In this document: piece by piece, positions 17,537 through 26,158 of the stretch
How the letters are laid out: each line of letters opens with the position of its first letter
Numbering within the stretch: the first letter of the stretch is position 1
DNA from: Firmicutes bacterium M10-2
GTDB lineage: Bacteria; Bacillota_I; Bacilli_A; Erysipelotrichales; Erysipelotrichaceae
Assembly (NCBI GenBank): GCA_000403415.2
Contig: KE159681.1
Coordinates: forward strand, 523,675-573,058
DNA length: 49,384 nucleotides
Direction: 5' to 3'
Notes under the pieces: generated by a model
Databases searched by the model: none
What the model saw: only the letters and a program-made list of their open reading frames with translations
Told to the model about the DNA's origin: nothing
Program-made: the position numbers and the translations under genes

Positions 17537-18079
17537 ATGGAAAATCGCAACAAACGAAATTTGTTTGCCAGAGAATGCATCGTCATGGCTTTATTGAAAC
17601 TGATCAAAGAAAAGCCGTTTTCTTCCATCACAATTTCGGAACTGACAGCCAAAGCTGGCGTATCGCGCATCACGTTTTATCGCAATTACACGTCCAAAGA
17701 AGAAGTGCTCACTTCTTATATTCATGATATTTTGTACGACTATATTCAAACGCATTCCAACGGAAAGGACCATTCCGGAATCTTTTACGATCGGGCCCAT
17801 GTAGCACACGCTTTGCGGTATTTTGATCAATACCGCGATTTTATCGATGGATTGATCGAATGCGGTTTCGGAATCCTCTTCTTGAACGAGCTGACGTCGA
17901 TTGCCTTGCAAATCTGGAATCCAGACAAGCAGCCATCCCTGAACAATCAACTCATTGCTTATGTGGGTATGTTGTACAATTTGTATATCGCATGGAAAGA
18001 CAACGGTCGAAAAGAGTCGCTCGATTATTTAATCGATGATGCGTATCACATTTGCGTAAGAGCGTTTCACTTCGAGTGA
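17537..18079 (+). CDS. TetR/AcrR family transcriptional regulator
   Basis: 180 residues. The N-terminal HTH is clear (FSSITISELTAKAGVSRITF, then YRNYTSKEEVL); the C-terminal helical domain looks like the DUF1836/TetR_C_8 type seen in DhaS-like regulators. I start at ATG 17537 because homologous sequence begins there; AAGGA lies unusually far upstream (about 14 nt), so translation may be weak. It faces DegV across a palindrome and is followed by a bidirectional terminator shared with the MATE gene. Confidence 0.85.
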   Translation: MENRNKRNLFARECIVMALLKLIKEKPFSSITISELTAKAGVSRITFYRNYTSKEEVLTSYIHDILYDYIQTHSNGKDHSGIFYDRAHVAHALRYFDQYRDFIDGLIECGFGILFLNELTSIALQIWNPDKQPSLNNQLIAYVGMLYNLYIAWKDNGRKESLDYLIDDAYHICVRAFHFE

Positions 18080-18107
18080 CCGATAGAATCTGCCGTAGAA
18101 CCTTCAA

Positions 18108-18137
18108 ACAAAAAAAGAGCCATTATAAAGACTCTTT
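18108..18137. terminator. Bidirectional terminator between the TetR and MATE genes
   Basis: AAAAGAG/CTCTTTT arms with A and T runs on both sides, between converging genes. Confidence 0.75.
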
Positions 18138-19505
18138 TCAAACCATCTCGGGTTCATAAACGGTATCAGGTTCTGCAGGAAACCAGTGCACAAACCGATA
18201 ATATCCAAAAAGAAACAGCGTACTGATTGTCCAGGTGATCGGATACACCCAGCATAAGATCGCAAATTCATGATAGTGCGGCAACACAAGCATCAAAATG
18301 AGTACACGCACAATTCCCCAGCTTCCTAAATACGCCATCATTGGAATCACAGGACGACCGGCTCCCCGAAGTGTGGCTGCCAAACAATGGGTCAAGCCAA
18401 GGATAGGATAAAACCACAACGTAATATCGGCTCTCTGCAGTGCTAGCGCAATCGTTTCGGGATTCGATGTGAACAAAGTCATCAGGAACGGACAGCCTAA
18501 GCGCAGTACAACCGCAATAGCCATTGAAATAACGACCATGGTCACTAAAGCGAACCGGCAACCCTGATGGGTCCGTTTTTCATTGCCTGCCCCCACATTT
18601 TGTCCGGTAAAGGTTGCAAGTGCGGCACAAAACGCGTTGATTGGCAAAAAGCCAAATCCTTCGATTGACGCAAACGCACCGGTTGCAGCCATCGTGATTG
18701 CACCAAATGAATTCACAAAACCTTGTACGATCGCATTGGCAAGCGAAACAGCACTCGATTCGATTGCTCCGGGAATTCCCATTCGGAAAATTTCGACCAG
18801 TGCATCTTTATGAAGCCGACATTGTCGGAATTTGATTTTCTGCACACCGGACGTATACCGCAAAAACACAAGCATTCCGATTCCGCTGATCCATTGTGCA
18901 ATTACGGTTGCGATTGCGGCTCCGGCAATACCGCACGGAATCACAACAATCAACAGCAAATCAAGACCGATATTGATCAGTGTGGATGCAAACAGAAAAT
19001 AAAGCGGGGTTCTCGAATCCCCGACCGCTTCTTCGATTCCAAGACCTGCCATATTGTAAAGAAGCTGTCCGCCCGCCAAACTGATATAAATGGTCAAATA
19101 TGTTCTTGAAAGCGAAACCACTTCAAGCGGCGTATTCATCAGTTCGATCAAAACGGGGCTTAAAAAGATCCCGACACCTGCCATCACAATAGCGAAAAGC
19201 GCACATAAAGCAATGGCCGTATGTTCGACTCGGCGCATCCATTCGTAGTTTTTCGCTCCGAACGCCTGCGAAATCACAACCGCAACACCCATACCGATCC
19301 CAAATAAAAACGATGTGATAAAATAGGCAAGATTTTGACAGTTGGTAATCGCGGCCAGTGCATTTTCTCCTAGATAGCGAGAAACGATCACGGTATCGAC
19401 AAGAATATACGTTTGCGACAAAAGGGCCGAAAGCAGCACCGGAAATGCGAATCGGAGCAGCTGAGATGCGATCGGTCCGCGCGTCATATCCATTTCTTTC
19501 TCCAT
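18138..19505 (-). CDS. MATE family efflux transporter
   Basis: 455 residues, 12 membrane segments in two similar halves, as usual for MATE pumps (NorM/DinF group). It begins MEKEMDMTRGPIASQLLRFA, has QTYILVDTVIVSRYLGENAL in helix 1-2 and GQNVGAGNEKRTHQGCRFAL at the start of the second half. It exports drugs or metabolites by Na+ or H+ antiport. A GAGAGGG site precedes ATG 19505; ATG 19493 is a possible alternative. Two copies of a 20-bp repeat lie in the upstream region and may be regulator sites. Confidence 0.92.
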   Translation of the reverse strand: MEKEMDMTRGPIASQLLRFAFPVLLSALLSQTYILVDTVIVSRYLGENALAAITNCQNLAYFITSFLFGIGMGVAVVISQAFGAKNYEWMRRVEHTAIALCALFAIVMAGVGIFLSPVLIELMNTPLEVVSLSRTYLTIYISLAGGQLLYNMAGLGIEEAVGDSRTPLYFLFASTLINIGLDLLLIVVIPCGIAGAAIATVIAQWISGIGMLVFLRYTSGVQKIKFRQCRLHKDALVEIFRMGIPGAIESSAVSLANAIVQGFVNSFGAITMAATGAFASIEGFGFLPINAFCAALATFTGQNVGAGNEKRTHQGCRFALVTMVVISMAIAVVLRLGCPFLMTLFTSNPETIALALQRADITLWFYPILGLTHCLAATLRGAGRPVIPMMAYLGSWGIVRVLILMLVLPHYHEFAILCWVYPITWTISTLFLFGYYRFVHWFPAEPDTVYEPEMV

Positions 19506-19613
19506 ATCTATCCCTCTCCCTCTCTTTCCTCATATGCTATAACAATACGCCTTTTCCATACGAGTTGTCCAGGAAGGAAAAAATCATAAAATTTACCTTT
19601 ATATAAAGATGTT

Positions 19614-19666
19614 TTACATTTTTCTAGGGGAAAATGAGCACTTCCATTACACTTTTCTAGGGGAAA
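19614..19666. repeat. Tandem 20-bp repeat, period 33, upstream of the MATE gene
   Basis: TTACATTTTTCTAGGGGAAA at 19614-19633 and the same sequence with one change at 19647-19666. The core TTTTCTAGGGGAAA is roughly dyad-symmetric. Three helical turns separate the copies, as for cooperative operator pairs. Confidence 0.65.
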
Positions 19667-19789
19667 GAGTTTCGCTGCAATCGTTAAATTCTTCTTTTTT
19701 GAATCTTTCATAAAATATTTTGTATAAGTTTTTTACATACGGAAGCATTTGCATTACAGCGAAGTCAATTAAATAAAGTTTTTAACAAG

Positions 19790-19813
19790 AGAGGATCAGC
19801 CGGTCCTCTTTTT
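19790..19813 (+). terminator. Stand-alone plus-strand terminator-like hairpin
   Basis: AGAGGA/TCCTCT followed by TTTTTG. No plus-strand gene ends here, so it may terminate antisense transcription or belong to lost DNA. Confidence 0.5.
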
Positions 19814-19829
19814 GTTCATTATCAGAAAA

Positions 19830-19851
19830 GAGATCTGTTTTTACAGATCTC
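19830..19851 (-). terminator. Terminator after the hydrolase pseudogene
   Basis: Perfect 9-bp arms GAGATCTGT/ACAGATCTC with a TTTT loop, followed on the minus strand by TTTTC. Confidence 0.7.
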
Positions 19852-19864
19852 CATGATTAAAATA

Positions 19865-20701
19865 TTATTTCAGTTTCTCTTCAAAGAATGCATTCATCTT
19901 ATCGGATGCCTGCTTCACATATTCGGGCTTCCAGTATGTTTCGATATGATGTGCATGAGGAATAAGGAACAATTCTTTATCTTTTGTTCCGGTTGCAGCA
20001 CTGTACACACCTTCTGTCATATACAATGTATGGCCGCTTTTCCTGCAATCATTAATAATGGAATGCTGATTAGGTCCGCATTGTTTCTGGCATCAAAACT
20101 CATCAAATCAAGTAGGCTGCTTTCTGTAAAACTAAATGTCGATCCTTTATGCGCATAGTCTTTTCCGTAATAGTAATAACCTTCACGATACAGATCGTAT
20201 GTCATTTTGTCCGCTTCTGCAGCCGGCAGATCGCACATGTTCGGAGTCAGGATGACTTCCCCCCCTACGCTTCTTTCGTTCTTGCTTCGCTTGCCTGCTG
20301 CAGACGTTCTTGAATCGTATCGATCTGGCTGTCCAGGAATCCATTGCGGCGAACAATTCCCGAATTGAACAAAGACAACGTACAGGCGGCCTTGAAACGC
20401 TTATCGGTCTGAATCGCTTTTGCGGTATATCATTCCGTTTTTTCGGATCCCTTTTCATTTCCTCTTCTGAATAAATCGGATAGAAGATCGTTTTCCCCAG
20501 ATCGGCCTCTTTTTTCAATGCTTCGAGCACTTCGATCGTTGTTCGGGTTTGGATGTGCGAATGATACGGCAACAATCGGTCCATTTGATCGAGTGTCAGC
20601 GAATCTCGGGAATACTCGGGCATAGGAAATAATAAATTTCCGAAACCGGCAAATTCCTTCATATTTTTGATATCGCGTATTGTTGTTTTGGGATTGATCA
20701 T
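19865..20701 (-). pseudogene. Alpha/beta hydrolase with several frameshifts
   Basis: From ATG 20701 the frame reads MINPKTTIRDIKNMKEFAGF and stays hydrolase-like for about 90 residues (DRLLPYHSHIQTRTTIEVLE). It then shifts. The remaining coding signal continues in other frames: KAIQTDKRFKAACTLSLFNS, DSQIDTIQERLQQASEA, DKMTYDLYREGYYYYGKDY, SIPLLMIAG and, after another shift, TKDKELFLIPHAHHIETYWK to a TAA at 19865. The catalytic His region is present, but the segment with the nucleophile elbow seems deleted. At least three frame changes make it dead. It has its own ribosome site and terminator, so decay looks fairly recent. Confidence 0.85.
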
Positions 20702-20716
20702 AAGAAAGCTCCTTTC

Positions 20717-20743
20717 AAAAAAGGGAAGCTCTGCACTTCCCTA
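20717..20743 (-). terminator. Terminator of the flavoprotein/AKR unit
   Basis: GGGAAG/CTTCCC arms overlap the stop of the flavoprotein gene and are followed on the minus strand by TTTTTT. Confidence 0.75.
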
Positions 20744-21355
20744 TCGAATAAAATGTGTATGGATCGGTTCTTCCGATACAGGAAGTCCTTCCCTTTCTTT
20801 CTGCAGACCGATTGCTTTCATAAGAAACGCCATATTTCTTCCTAGGATGCGCATCGTCTGCACACCTTCCTCGTCTTTCATGACATCTTCTTTTGTATAG
20901 CCGTGCACTTCGTTCCAGTACCGACTTGAAGCGATTGGCATTTGCGAGATTGTAAAATAACTGTTGATTTCATTGAAGGTCTGGACGGATCCGGCTCGTC
21001 TGGAGCTGACGACTGCTGCTCCGACCTTCATGCGCTTATCGCCCGTGGAATAGAACAGCCGAGTCAGAAACGATGCGAGTGTTCCGTTCATGCCGGCAAA
21101 ATAAACCGGCGATCCAATGACGACTCCATCCGCTTCCATGAGTTTTGGTGCGACCTCATTGACAATGTCATTGAAAATGCAATGGCCGAGGGTAGCGCAT
21201 TTCCGGCACCCGATGCATCCGCGAATGTCTTTGGTTCCAAGCTGGATCATTTCTGTTTCGATTCCGGCTTTTTCAAGTTCCTCGGCAACTAGGTTCAAAG
21301 CCGTAAAGGTGCACCCGTTCTGATGCGGACTGCCGTTAATCAGCAACGTTTTCAT
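20741..21355 (-). CDS. Iron-sulfur flavoprotein-like NAD(P)H:FMN oxidoreductase
   Basis: 204 residues with a flavodoxin-like fold: INGSPHQNGCTFTAL binds the FMN phosphate and GVVIGSPVYFAGMNG the isoalloxazine side. A compact cysteine motif GCIGCRKCATLGHC (CX2CX2CX5C) matches the 4Fe-4S site of archaeal and clostridial Isf proteins, so it may carry both FMN and a cluster and shuttle electrons. Its start overlaps the aldo/keto reductase stop by 4 nt, without its own ribosome site, so translation is probably coupled. Confidence 0.85.
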   Translation of the reverse strand: MKTLLINGSPHQNGCTFTALNLVAEELEKAGIETEMIQLGTKDIRGCIGCRKCATLGHCIFNDIVNEVAPKLMEADGVVIGSPVYFAGMNGTLASFLTRLFYSTGDKRMKVGAAVVSSRRAGSVQTFNEINSYFTISQMPIASSRYWNEVHGYTKEDVMKDEEGVQTMRILGRNMAFLMKAIGLQKEREGLPVSEEPIHTHFIR

Positions 21356-22197
21356 CGTTTGAGCCCACAGATCATTTCCACTGTTGCCGGGTCATAGTGA
21401 GAGAAGAACGAACTTTTTTTTTCATCGAGCGCTTCGATTTTTTTCATATCTGCTTCGGATAATTCAAAATCGAAAATATCGATATTTTGCTCCATACGTT
21501 CTTTTTTCACCGATTTTGCTAAAGGGACGATATTTCTTTGAACGAGCCAGCGTAAGATGACTTGTGCGATGCTTTTATGATATTGATCTCCGATTTCCTG
21601 CAGCACCGGATTGGTGAACATATTGTTTCGTCCTTCGGCAAATGGTGCCCATGCTTCGACTTGTACGCCGTATTTTTCGTTCCATTTTTGCGCTTCGATT
21701 TGCTGATTGAACACATTGACTTCGATTTGATTGATGGCCGGCACGATTTGTGCATCCAGACATAAATCCACCAGACGGTCCGGATAGAAATTCGACACAC
21801 CGATGGCCCGGATCTTTCCTTCTTTGTAAAGGTCTTCGAGAGCACGATATGCGCCATAGTAATCTTTGAACGGCTGGTGCAGAAGCACGAGATCGAAATA
21901 CTCAAGATTCATTTTCTTTAGTGAATCCAGTACGGACTGTTTCGCCTTTTCATATCTGTAGTTTGAGATCCAGACTTTTGTTGTGATAAACAATTCTTCT
22001 CTTGGTACGCTTGTTTGCGCGATTGCTTTTCCAACCGCTTCTTCATTGCCGTAAGACTGGGCTGTATCGATCAAACGATAGCCTGCGTCAATCGCATCCA
22101 ATACAGATTGTGTGCACTGTGCTTCATCTTTGACTTGGAATACTCCAAATCCGGCTTTTGGCATTTTTACGCCATTGTTCAATGTTACTGTTTCCAT
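21352..22197 (-). CDS. Aldo/keto reductase (AKR5-like)
   Basis: 281 residues, standard (beta/alpha)8 NADPH-dependent reductase. The tetrad is in place: Asp and Tyr in GYRLIDTAQSYGNE, Lys in FITTKVWI, His in LVLLHQPF. The C-terminus IVPLAKSVKKERMEQNIDIF binds the cofactor. AAGGAG precedes the ATG. It is followed by the coupled iron-sulfur flavoprotein. The substrate is likely a small aldehyde or keto compound, not resolvable here. Confidence 0.93.
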   Translation of the reverse strand: METVTLNNGVKMPKAGFGVFQVKDEAQCTQSVLDAIDAGYRLIDTAQSYGNEEAVGKAIAQTSVPREELFITTKVWISNYRYEKAKQSVLDSLKKMNLEYFDLVLLHQPFKDYYGAYRALEDLYKEGKIRAIGVSNFYPDRLVDLCLDAQIVPAINQIEVNVFNQQIEAQKWNEKYGVQVEAWAPFAEGRNNMFTNPVLQEIGDQYHKSIAQVILRWLVQRNIVPLAKSVKKERMEQNIDIFDFELSEADMKKIEALDEKKSSFFSHYDPATVEMICGLKR

Positions 22198-22220
22198 AAA
22201 TGTTCTCCTTACCTTTCTTT

Positions 22221-22774
22221 TTATTTCAGCTTTACTCCATCCGCAAAAGCTTTTCCTACAACCGCTCCGAGTTCGCGATACACATTGTGAATCGGATCAA
22301 ATGAGATGAATCCCATTTTTTCCACATCGATACTGTTTTCTGTAATATACATTTCATCAACACTGATCTTTTCGATTTGACCGATAATATTTCCTTCTTC
22401 TGTTTGTTTGATCAATGTACATTCCAAACACATTGGCAGTTCCTGAATGATCGGTGCGTTGACCACATCGCTTTTTGCATTGTGAATCCGGCTTTTTCCA
22501 GTTTGTTTGGTACTGTATTTCCTGATTCGAGCCCGACATAGTCACAAGCTTCAAGATATTTTTTTGTTGCGAAGCTGATCGTAAATGCTTTCCGGGCAAG
22601 AATATTTTTCGTGGTCTTGTGGCCTGCACTCAAGCATAATTCGACTTGATCGGAATCATATAATCCTCCCCAAGCTGCATTCATCGCATTCGCATTTCCG
22701 TTTTCATCGTATGTTGCGATAATGAGGACCGGCAACGGAAAGAACCATGGTTTTGCGTCAAAACTTTTTTTCAT
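22221..22774 (-). pseudogene. Flavoredoxin-type flavin reductase split by a frameshift
   Basis: The first frame from ATG 22774 reads MKKSFDAKPWFFPLPVLIIA, contains NANAMNAAWGGLY and CDYVGLESGN, and loses homology after KAGFTMQK. The next frame resumes with VVNAPIIQELPMCLECTLIK and runs to TAA 22221. Adding one base to the five-base homopolymer at 22472-22476 restores one 184-codon flavin reductase. The lesion is a single-base change in a homopolymer, so a sequencing error or phase-variable tract is possible; otherwise the gene is inactive. Confidence 0.8.
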
Positions 22775-22792
22775 CTTCTTCTCCTCTTTTCG

Positions 22793-23152
22793 TTAATAGT
22801 TAATTCGTGTGTACGACATGGATGCCAGACGAAGTTTTCCTTCTTCTTCGATGTATGCTTCCGTTACGACAAATGGATTGGTCACGCTTTGTCCGTTGAC
22901 AATAGCGGTCAATTTCATTTTTGAATAAACAAATGTGACCGGTCCGACTGTATTGACTTCCTGTTTTTCGATATTGATCGTGTCGTATACAATTCCACGT
23001 TTCATAATAATGGCGATTTCTTCGTCCCGGTCGGCCGTAATGCCCATATGCACAAACCATGCGTTTGGCATAATATACGTTTCGAGCGCCTCTTTATTTT
23101 CTTCATGCATTGCGTTCCAAATCGTTTTTGATGTTTGAATAGCGTCTTTCAT
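22793..23152 (-). CDS. NTF2-like (SnoaL/DUF4440) small protein
   Basis: 119 residues with the cone-shaped NTF2 fold pattern: helical MKDAIQTSKTIWNAMHEENK, then VHMGITADRDEEIAIIMKRG and a beta-sheet C-terminus with FVVTEAYIEEEGKLRLA. Family members are steroid-isomerase-like enzymes or binding domains. AGGAGG precedes the ATG. It sits between an aldo/keto reductase and the flavoredoxin in one operon and may handle the same small substrate. Confidence 0.75.
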   Translation of the reverse strand: MKDAIQTSKTIWNAMHEENKEALETYIMPNAWFVHMGITADRDEEIAIIMKRGIVYDTINIEKQEVNTVGPVTFVYSKMKLTAIVNGQSVTNPFVVTEAYIEEEGKLRLASMSYTRINY

Positions 23153-23164
23153 GTTTTTAACCTC

Positions 23165-23932
23165 CTATTCATGAATGTGGTCCGTATTGAGAATGCGTAC
23201 GGTTAGCGGATCGGAATGATCGATATTTTCTTTTTGATGGTCTGACTTGCCTGAACGTGGTATCGCAATAATTCCTTGCTCAAGCAGCCAGCGAAGCACA
23301 ACCTGCGCCACCGTTTTGTGATGCCTGTCGGCAATATATTTCAGGACGGGGTTGGCAAAAATATTGCGTTGTCCTTCGTTGAGTGGTCCCCATGCTTCGA
23401 TACGACATGTTTTCGGAAGGGTGGCATAAAGACGCTTCTGCTGAAAAAAGGGATGCAGTTCGACCTGATCGATCATTGGGGGAATTTCTGCGTTCAATGT
23501 CAGATCAATGAGTCGCTCAGTACAGAAATTGCAGACGCCGATTGCTTTGATACGGCCGGCACGATACAACTCTCCCATTGCTTTCCAGCTGCCGTAGTAA
23601 TCGCCGTACGGCTGATGGATCAAATAAATGTCGATGTAGCCGGTCTGCAGATTTTCCAGTGATCGTTCAAATGCCTTTTTTGTTTGTTCATAGCCGGTAT
23701 CTTGTACCCAGACTTTTGTGCTGATTACGATCTCTTCTCTGGGAATTCCCGAATCTCGGATGGCTCGGCCAATCTCTTGTTCGTTGAAATAAGAGGCTGC
23801 GGTATCGATCATGCGGTAGCCGTTTTCAAGAGCACAGCGCACATTGTCATAAACTTCGCCAGCCTTGAGCTGAAATGTTCCGTATCCGAGTTGCGGAATG
23901 TTAAATCCATTGTCCAGTTCGATCCATTCCAT
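23165..23932 (-). CDS. Aldo/keto reductase with divergent C-terminus
   Basis: 255 residues, about 25 shorter than its relatives in the window. Catalytic residues are present: GYRMIDTAASYFNE, VISTKVWV and IYLIHQPYGDYYG. After IIAIPRSGKSDHQKENID the usual IFDFEL...helix is replaced by HSDPLTVRILNTDHIHE, so the C-terminal cap that helps bind substrate is eroded or shifted. It is the first gene after the divergent LysR-type regulator and has AAGGAG before the ATG. Confidence 0.88.
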   Translation of the reverse strand: MEWIELDNGFNIPQLGYGTFQLKAGEVYDNVRCALENGYRMIDTAASYFNEQEIGRAIRDSGIPREEIVISTKVWVQDTGYEQTKKAFERSLENLQTGYIDIYLIHQPYGDYYGSWKAMGELYRAGRIKAIGVCNFCTERLIDLTLNAEIPPMIDQVELHPFFQQKRLYATLPKTCRIEAWGPLNEGQRNIFANPVLKYIADRHHKTVAQVVLRWLLEQGIIAIPRSGKSDHQKENIDHSDPLTVRILNTDHIHE

Positions 23933-23999
23933 ATTGTTCTCCTTATGTCACTATCATACAAATGCATCTGGTTTTTGTACAATGCCGGTTAATAATCAT

Positions 24000-24010
24000 G
24001 GTATAATAGA
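24000..24010 (+). promoter_or_regulatory. Extended -10 promoter of the lysR-type gene
   Basis: TGGTATAAT, with a perfect TATAAT at 24002-24007, is an extended -10 about 29 nt before the ATG. No good -35 is seen, in line with activator or autoregulatory control. Confidence 0.6.
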
Positions 24011-24035
24011 AACGCATAGTGAAAGGAAGACTCTT

Positions 24036-24902
24036 ATGGAATTCAACCAACTCGAACAACTGGTCGCTATTGCCGAGTACCGGACGGTTTCTCAGGCGGC
24101 CCAAAAGCTTCACATTTCACAACCGGCTTTGACTCGATCGATTCAGCGTCTTGAAGAGGATTTGCATGTTTTTTTGTTTGACCGAACAAAAAACCGGATC
24201 ACCTTAAACGAAAACGGACAGATGATGGTACAGATGGCTTCCGAGCTGTTGGCTCGCAAAGAGGAAATGATTGCATCTCTGCGTCGTTTTGATGAAAAAA
24301 ACAAAATCGTGCGTGTTTTTTCGTGCGCGCCGGCACCATGCTGGGGTGCTGTTTCCCTGCTGAACAAAAAGTTCCCGAACCTTCGTATTGAAAGCGGACT
24401 GAACACAGACGAGGATTCGGCTTTGGAACATCTGATAGATGGCTCGATTGATTTGCTCATTACGAATAAAAAACAGTCCGGATCCGAACTGATTTGCCGC
24501 CCGTTTGTCAAAGAACGCCTGTTTTTATCTCTTCCTCCTGCACATCCGCTTGCTTTGCTTGATTCGGTTTCTTTTGCGGATCTGAACGGTCAAAGTGTAC
24601 TGCTGCTGACAAAAATCGGGATCTGGAGCGAATTGTGCAAACAAATGCTTCCCGATTCCCATTTGCTGTATCAAGAGGATGTCACGATTTTCAATGAACT
24701 CACGAAGATGTCGGCCCTCCCCAACTTTCGAACAAATATCACTTTAGAAAGAGAGCCGGAAGAATCCAATCGAAAATCCATTCCTTTTATCGATGAGGAA
24801 GCGGAAATAACCTTTTATATTGTGACCAAAAAAGAGGAATGGAAACGCTTTGCCTTTCTGGTCGAAGAGATCAAAAATCTCGACTGGTCTACCACCCAAT
24901 AA
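24036..24902 (+). CDS. LysR family transcriptional regulator
   Basis: 288 residues. The N-terminal winged HTH is textbook: MEFNQLEQLVAIAEYRTVSQ and QKLHISQPALTRSIQRLEED. The effector domain follows with SALEHLIDGSIDLLITNK. GAAAGGAAG lies upstream of ATG 24036. It is transcribed away from the aldo/keto reductase, NTF2-like and flavoredoxin genes, the usual arrangement for a LysR activator and its target operon. Confidence 0.92.
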   Translation: MEFNQLEQLVAIAEYRTVSQAAQKLHISQPALTRSIQRLEEDLHVFLFDRTKNRITLNENGQMMVQMASELLARKEEMIASLRRFDEKNKIVRVFSCAPAPCWGAVSLLNKKFPNLRIESGLNTDEDSALEHLIDGSIDLLITNKKQSGSELICRPFVKERLFLSLPPAHPLALLDSVSFADLNGQSVLLLTKIGIWSELCKQMLPDSHLLYQEDVTIFNELTKMSALPNFRTNITLEREPEESNRKSIPFIDEEAEITFYIVTKKEEWKRFAFLVEEIKNLDWSTTQ

Positions 24903-24908
24903 CAACGA

Positions 24909-24946
24909 ATAAAAAGATCTCCTGCCGCTGCAGAAGATCTTTTATT
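24909..24946. terminator. Bidirectional terminator between the LysR and AKR genes
   Basis: AAAAGATCT/AGATCTTTT arms with T-rich tracts on either strand, between converging genes. Confidence 0.8.
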
Positions 24947-24978
24947 TTAAGGTTTCCCTTTTTTCTCTGTTCGTTTTA

Positions 24979-26130
24979 TTACATCACAAATGCGTGTTTT
25001 ACAAGAAAATCCCATGCCTTTTCTACTTGTTCGGTCATATTTTTTTCATGAAAGATAACCGTTTCTTTCGGAAATTCCTGTTTGATATTTGTTATGCCGT
25101 TGGCCATGAGCTTATTGGCAAGGTAATTCATTTCTCCGGAAAATAACGGATTGGGCTGTACCATTGCGGAATTATATGTATCCAAAATGGCTGCTACCGA
25201 GATGCCATGATAAGTCAAATTTTCATATTTCGTAAAATCTCCGGTTTTTTCCGGTCCTGTCGCTTTTTGTTCTTTTGCGATTTGAAGGAGCATGTTTTTC
25301 TCCTTTTCGTCGAGCGTGGAAAAGTCTTTCATTGTTTTTATGTTGTCTTCCATTTGGTCAAGGGTAGACATGCCGGAAAGCACGGCGATCTCGTCATCCA
25401 GACTGCCTGCAAACCGCAGCGCCCATCCGGCTGGTGAGAATTTCGGATTTTCGGAACAAAGTGCCTGTTTTGCTGTTTCGGGAATTTGTGCAAGAAAACC
25501 ACCTTTGACCGGTTCCATCACGATGACTTTTTTTCCGTGTTTTCGGATTACTTCATAACATTTTTTCGAAGCGATAAAATAGCTTTCCCAGTCAAAATAA
25601 TTGATGATGATTTGCACAAATTCAACTTCCGGATGTTCTGCTAATATTTGGTCGAGAATTTCCGGCGAATCATGGAATGAAAAGCCGATATGTCTGATTT
25701 TTCCTTCCTCTTTCCATTTTTGCATATGTTCAAACAAATGGCATTTTTTGACAATACCTCCTTGACTGTCGGATCCGTTATAAAATTTCGTATTCAACAA
25801 GTGAAGCAAATAGTAATCGACATAATTGGTTCCGAGATTTTCGAGTTGCTGCGAAAAGATTTCCTCTACCTGATCTTCTGTCTGAATTGCGAATGTCGGG
25901 AATTTTGTTGCGATCGTAAATCGTTCTCTGGGATACCGTTCTACAACGCTTTTCCTCAATGCTGCTTCGCTTTTTCCGTTGTGGTAAACATAGCTTGTAT
26001 CAAAATATGTGAAGCCATTTTCTATAAATTTGTCTACCATCGCATTCAACTGTTCAAAATCGATGTTTTCCTGCTTCTTGTCGATAACGGGAAGTCTCAT
26101 AAAGCCAAATCCTAATTTTCCTTGTGCCAT
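24979..26130 (-). CDS. Aldo/keto reductase, COG1453 type, without its Fe-S cysteines
   Basis: 383 residues. It begins MAQGKLGFGFMRLP after a good GGAG site; a longer frame adds 41 residues with no match. The barrel has FTYFDTSYVYHNG, IATKFPT and VDYYLLHLLN for catalysis, and the cofactor loop VLSGMSTLDQMEDNI. COG1453 reductases usually end with a 4Fe-4S domain of the CxxCxxCxxxCP type; here that part reads TGDFTKYENLTYHGISVA with no cysteines. It ends an operon with another AKR and a flavodoxin. Confidence 0.88.
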   Translation of the reverse strand: MAQGKLGFGFMRLPVIDKKQENIDFEQLNAMVDKFIENGFTYFDTSYVYHNGKSEAALRKSVVERYPRERFTIATKFPTFAIQTEDQVEEIFSQQLENLGTNYVDYYLLHLLNTKFYNGSDSQGGIVKKCHLFEHMQKWKEEGKIRHIGFSFHDSPEILDQILAEHPEVEFVQIIINYFDWESYFIASKKCYEVIRKHGKKVIVMEPVKGGFLAQIPETAKQALCSENPKFSPAGWALRFAGSLDDEIAVLSGMSTLDQMEDNIKTMKDFSTLDEKEKNMLLQIAKEQKATGPEKTGDFTKYENLTYHGISVAAILDTYNSAMVQPNPLFSGEMNYLANKLMANGITNIKQEFPKETVIFHEKNMTEQVEKAWDFLVKHAFVM

Positions 26131-26158
26131 TTGTATTTTCTCCTTCTTTTCTTGTTGT

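Noticed and set aside
19614-19666. Possible CRISPR repeat unit
   Set aside because: Only two copies, short spacing and no cas genes in the window.
20183-20701. Reading 20183-20701 as a real 172-aa gene
   Set aside because: Only the first 90 residues are hydrolase-like; the rest is out-of-frame sequence of the same broken gene.
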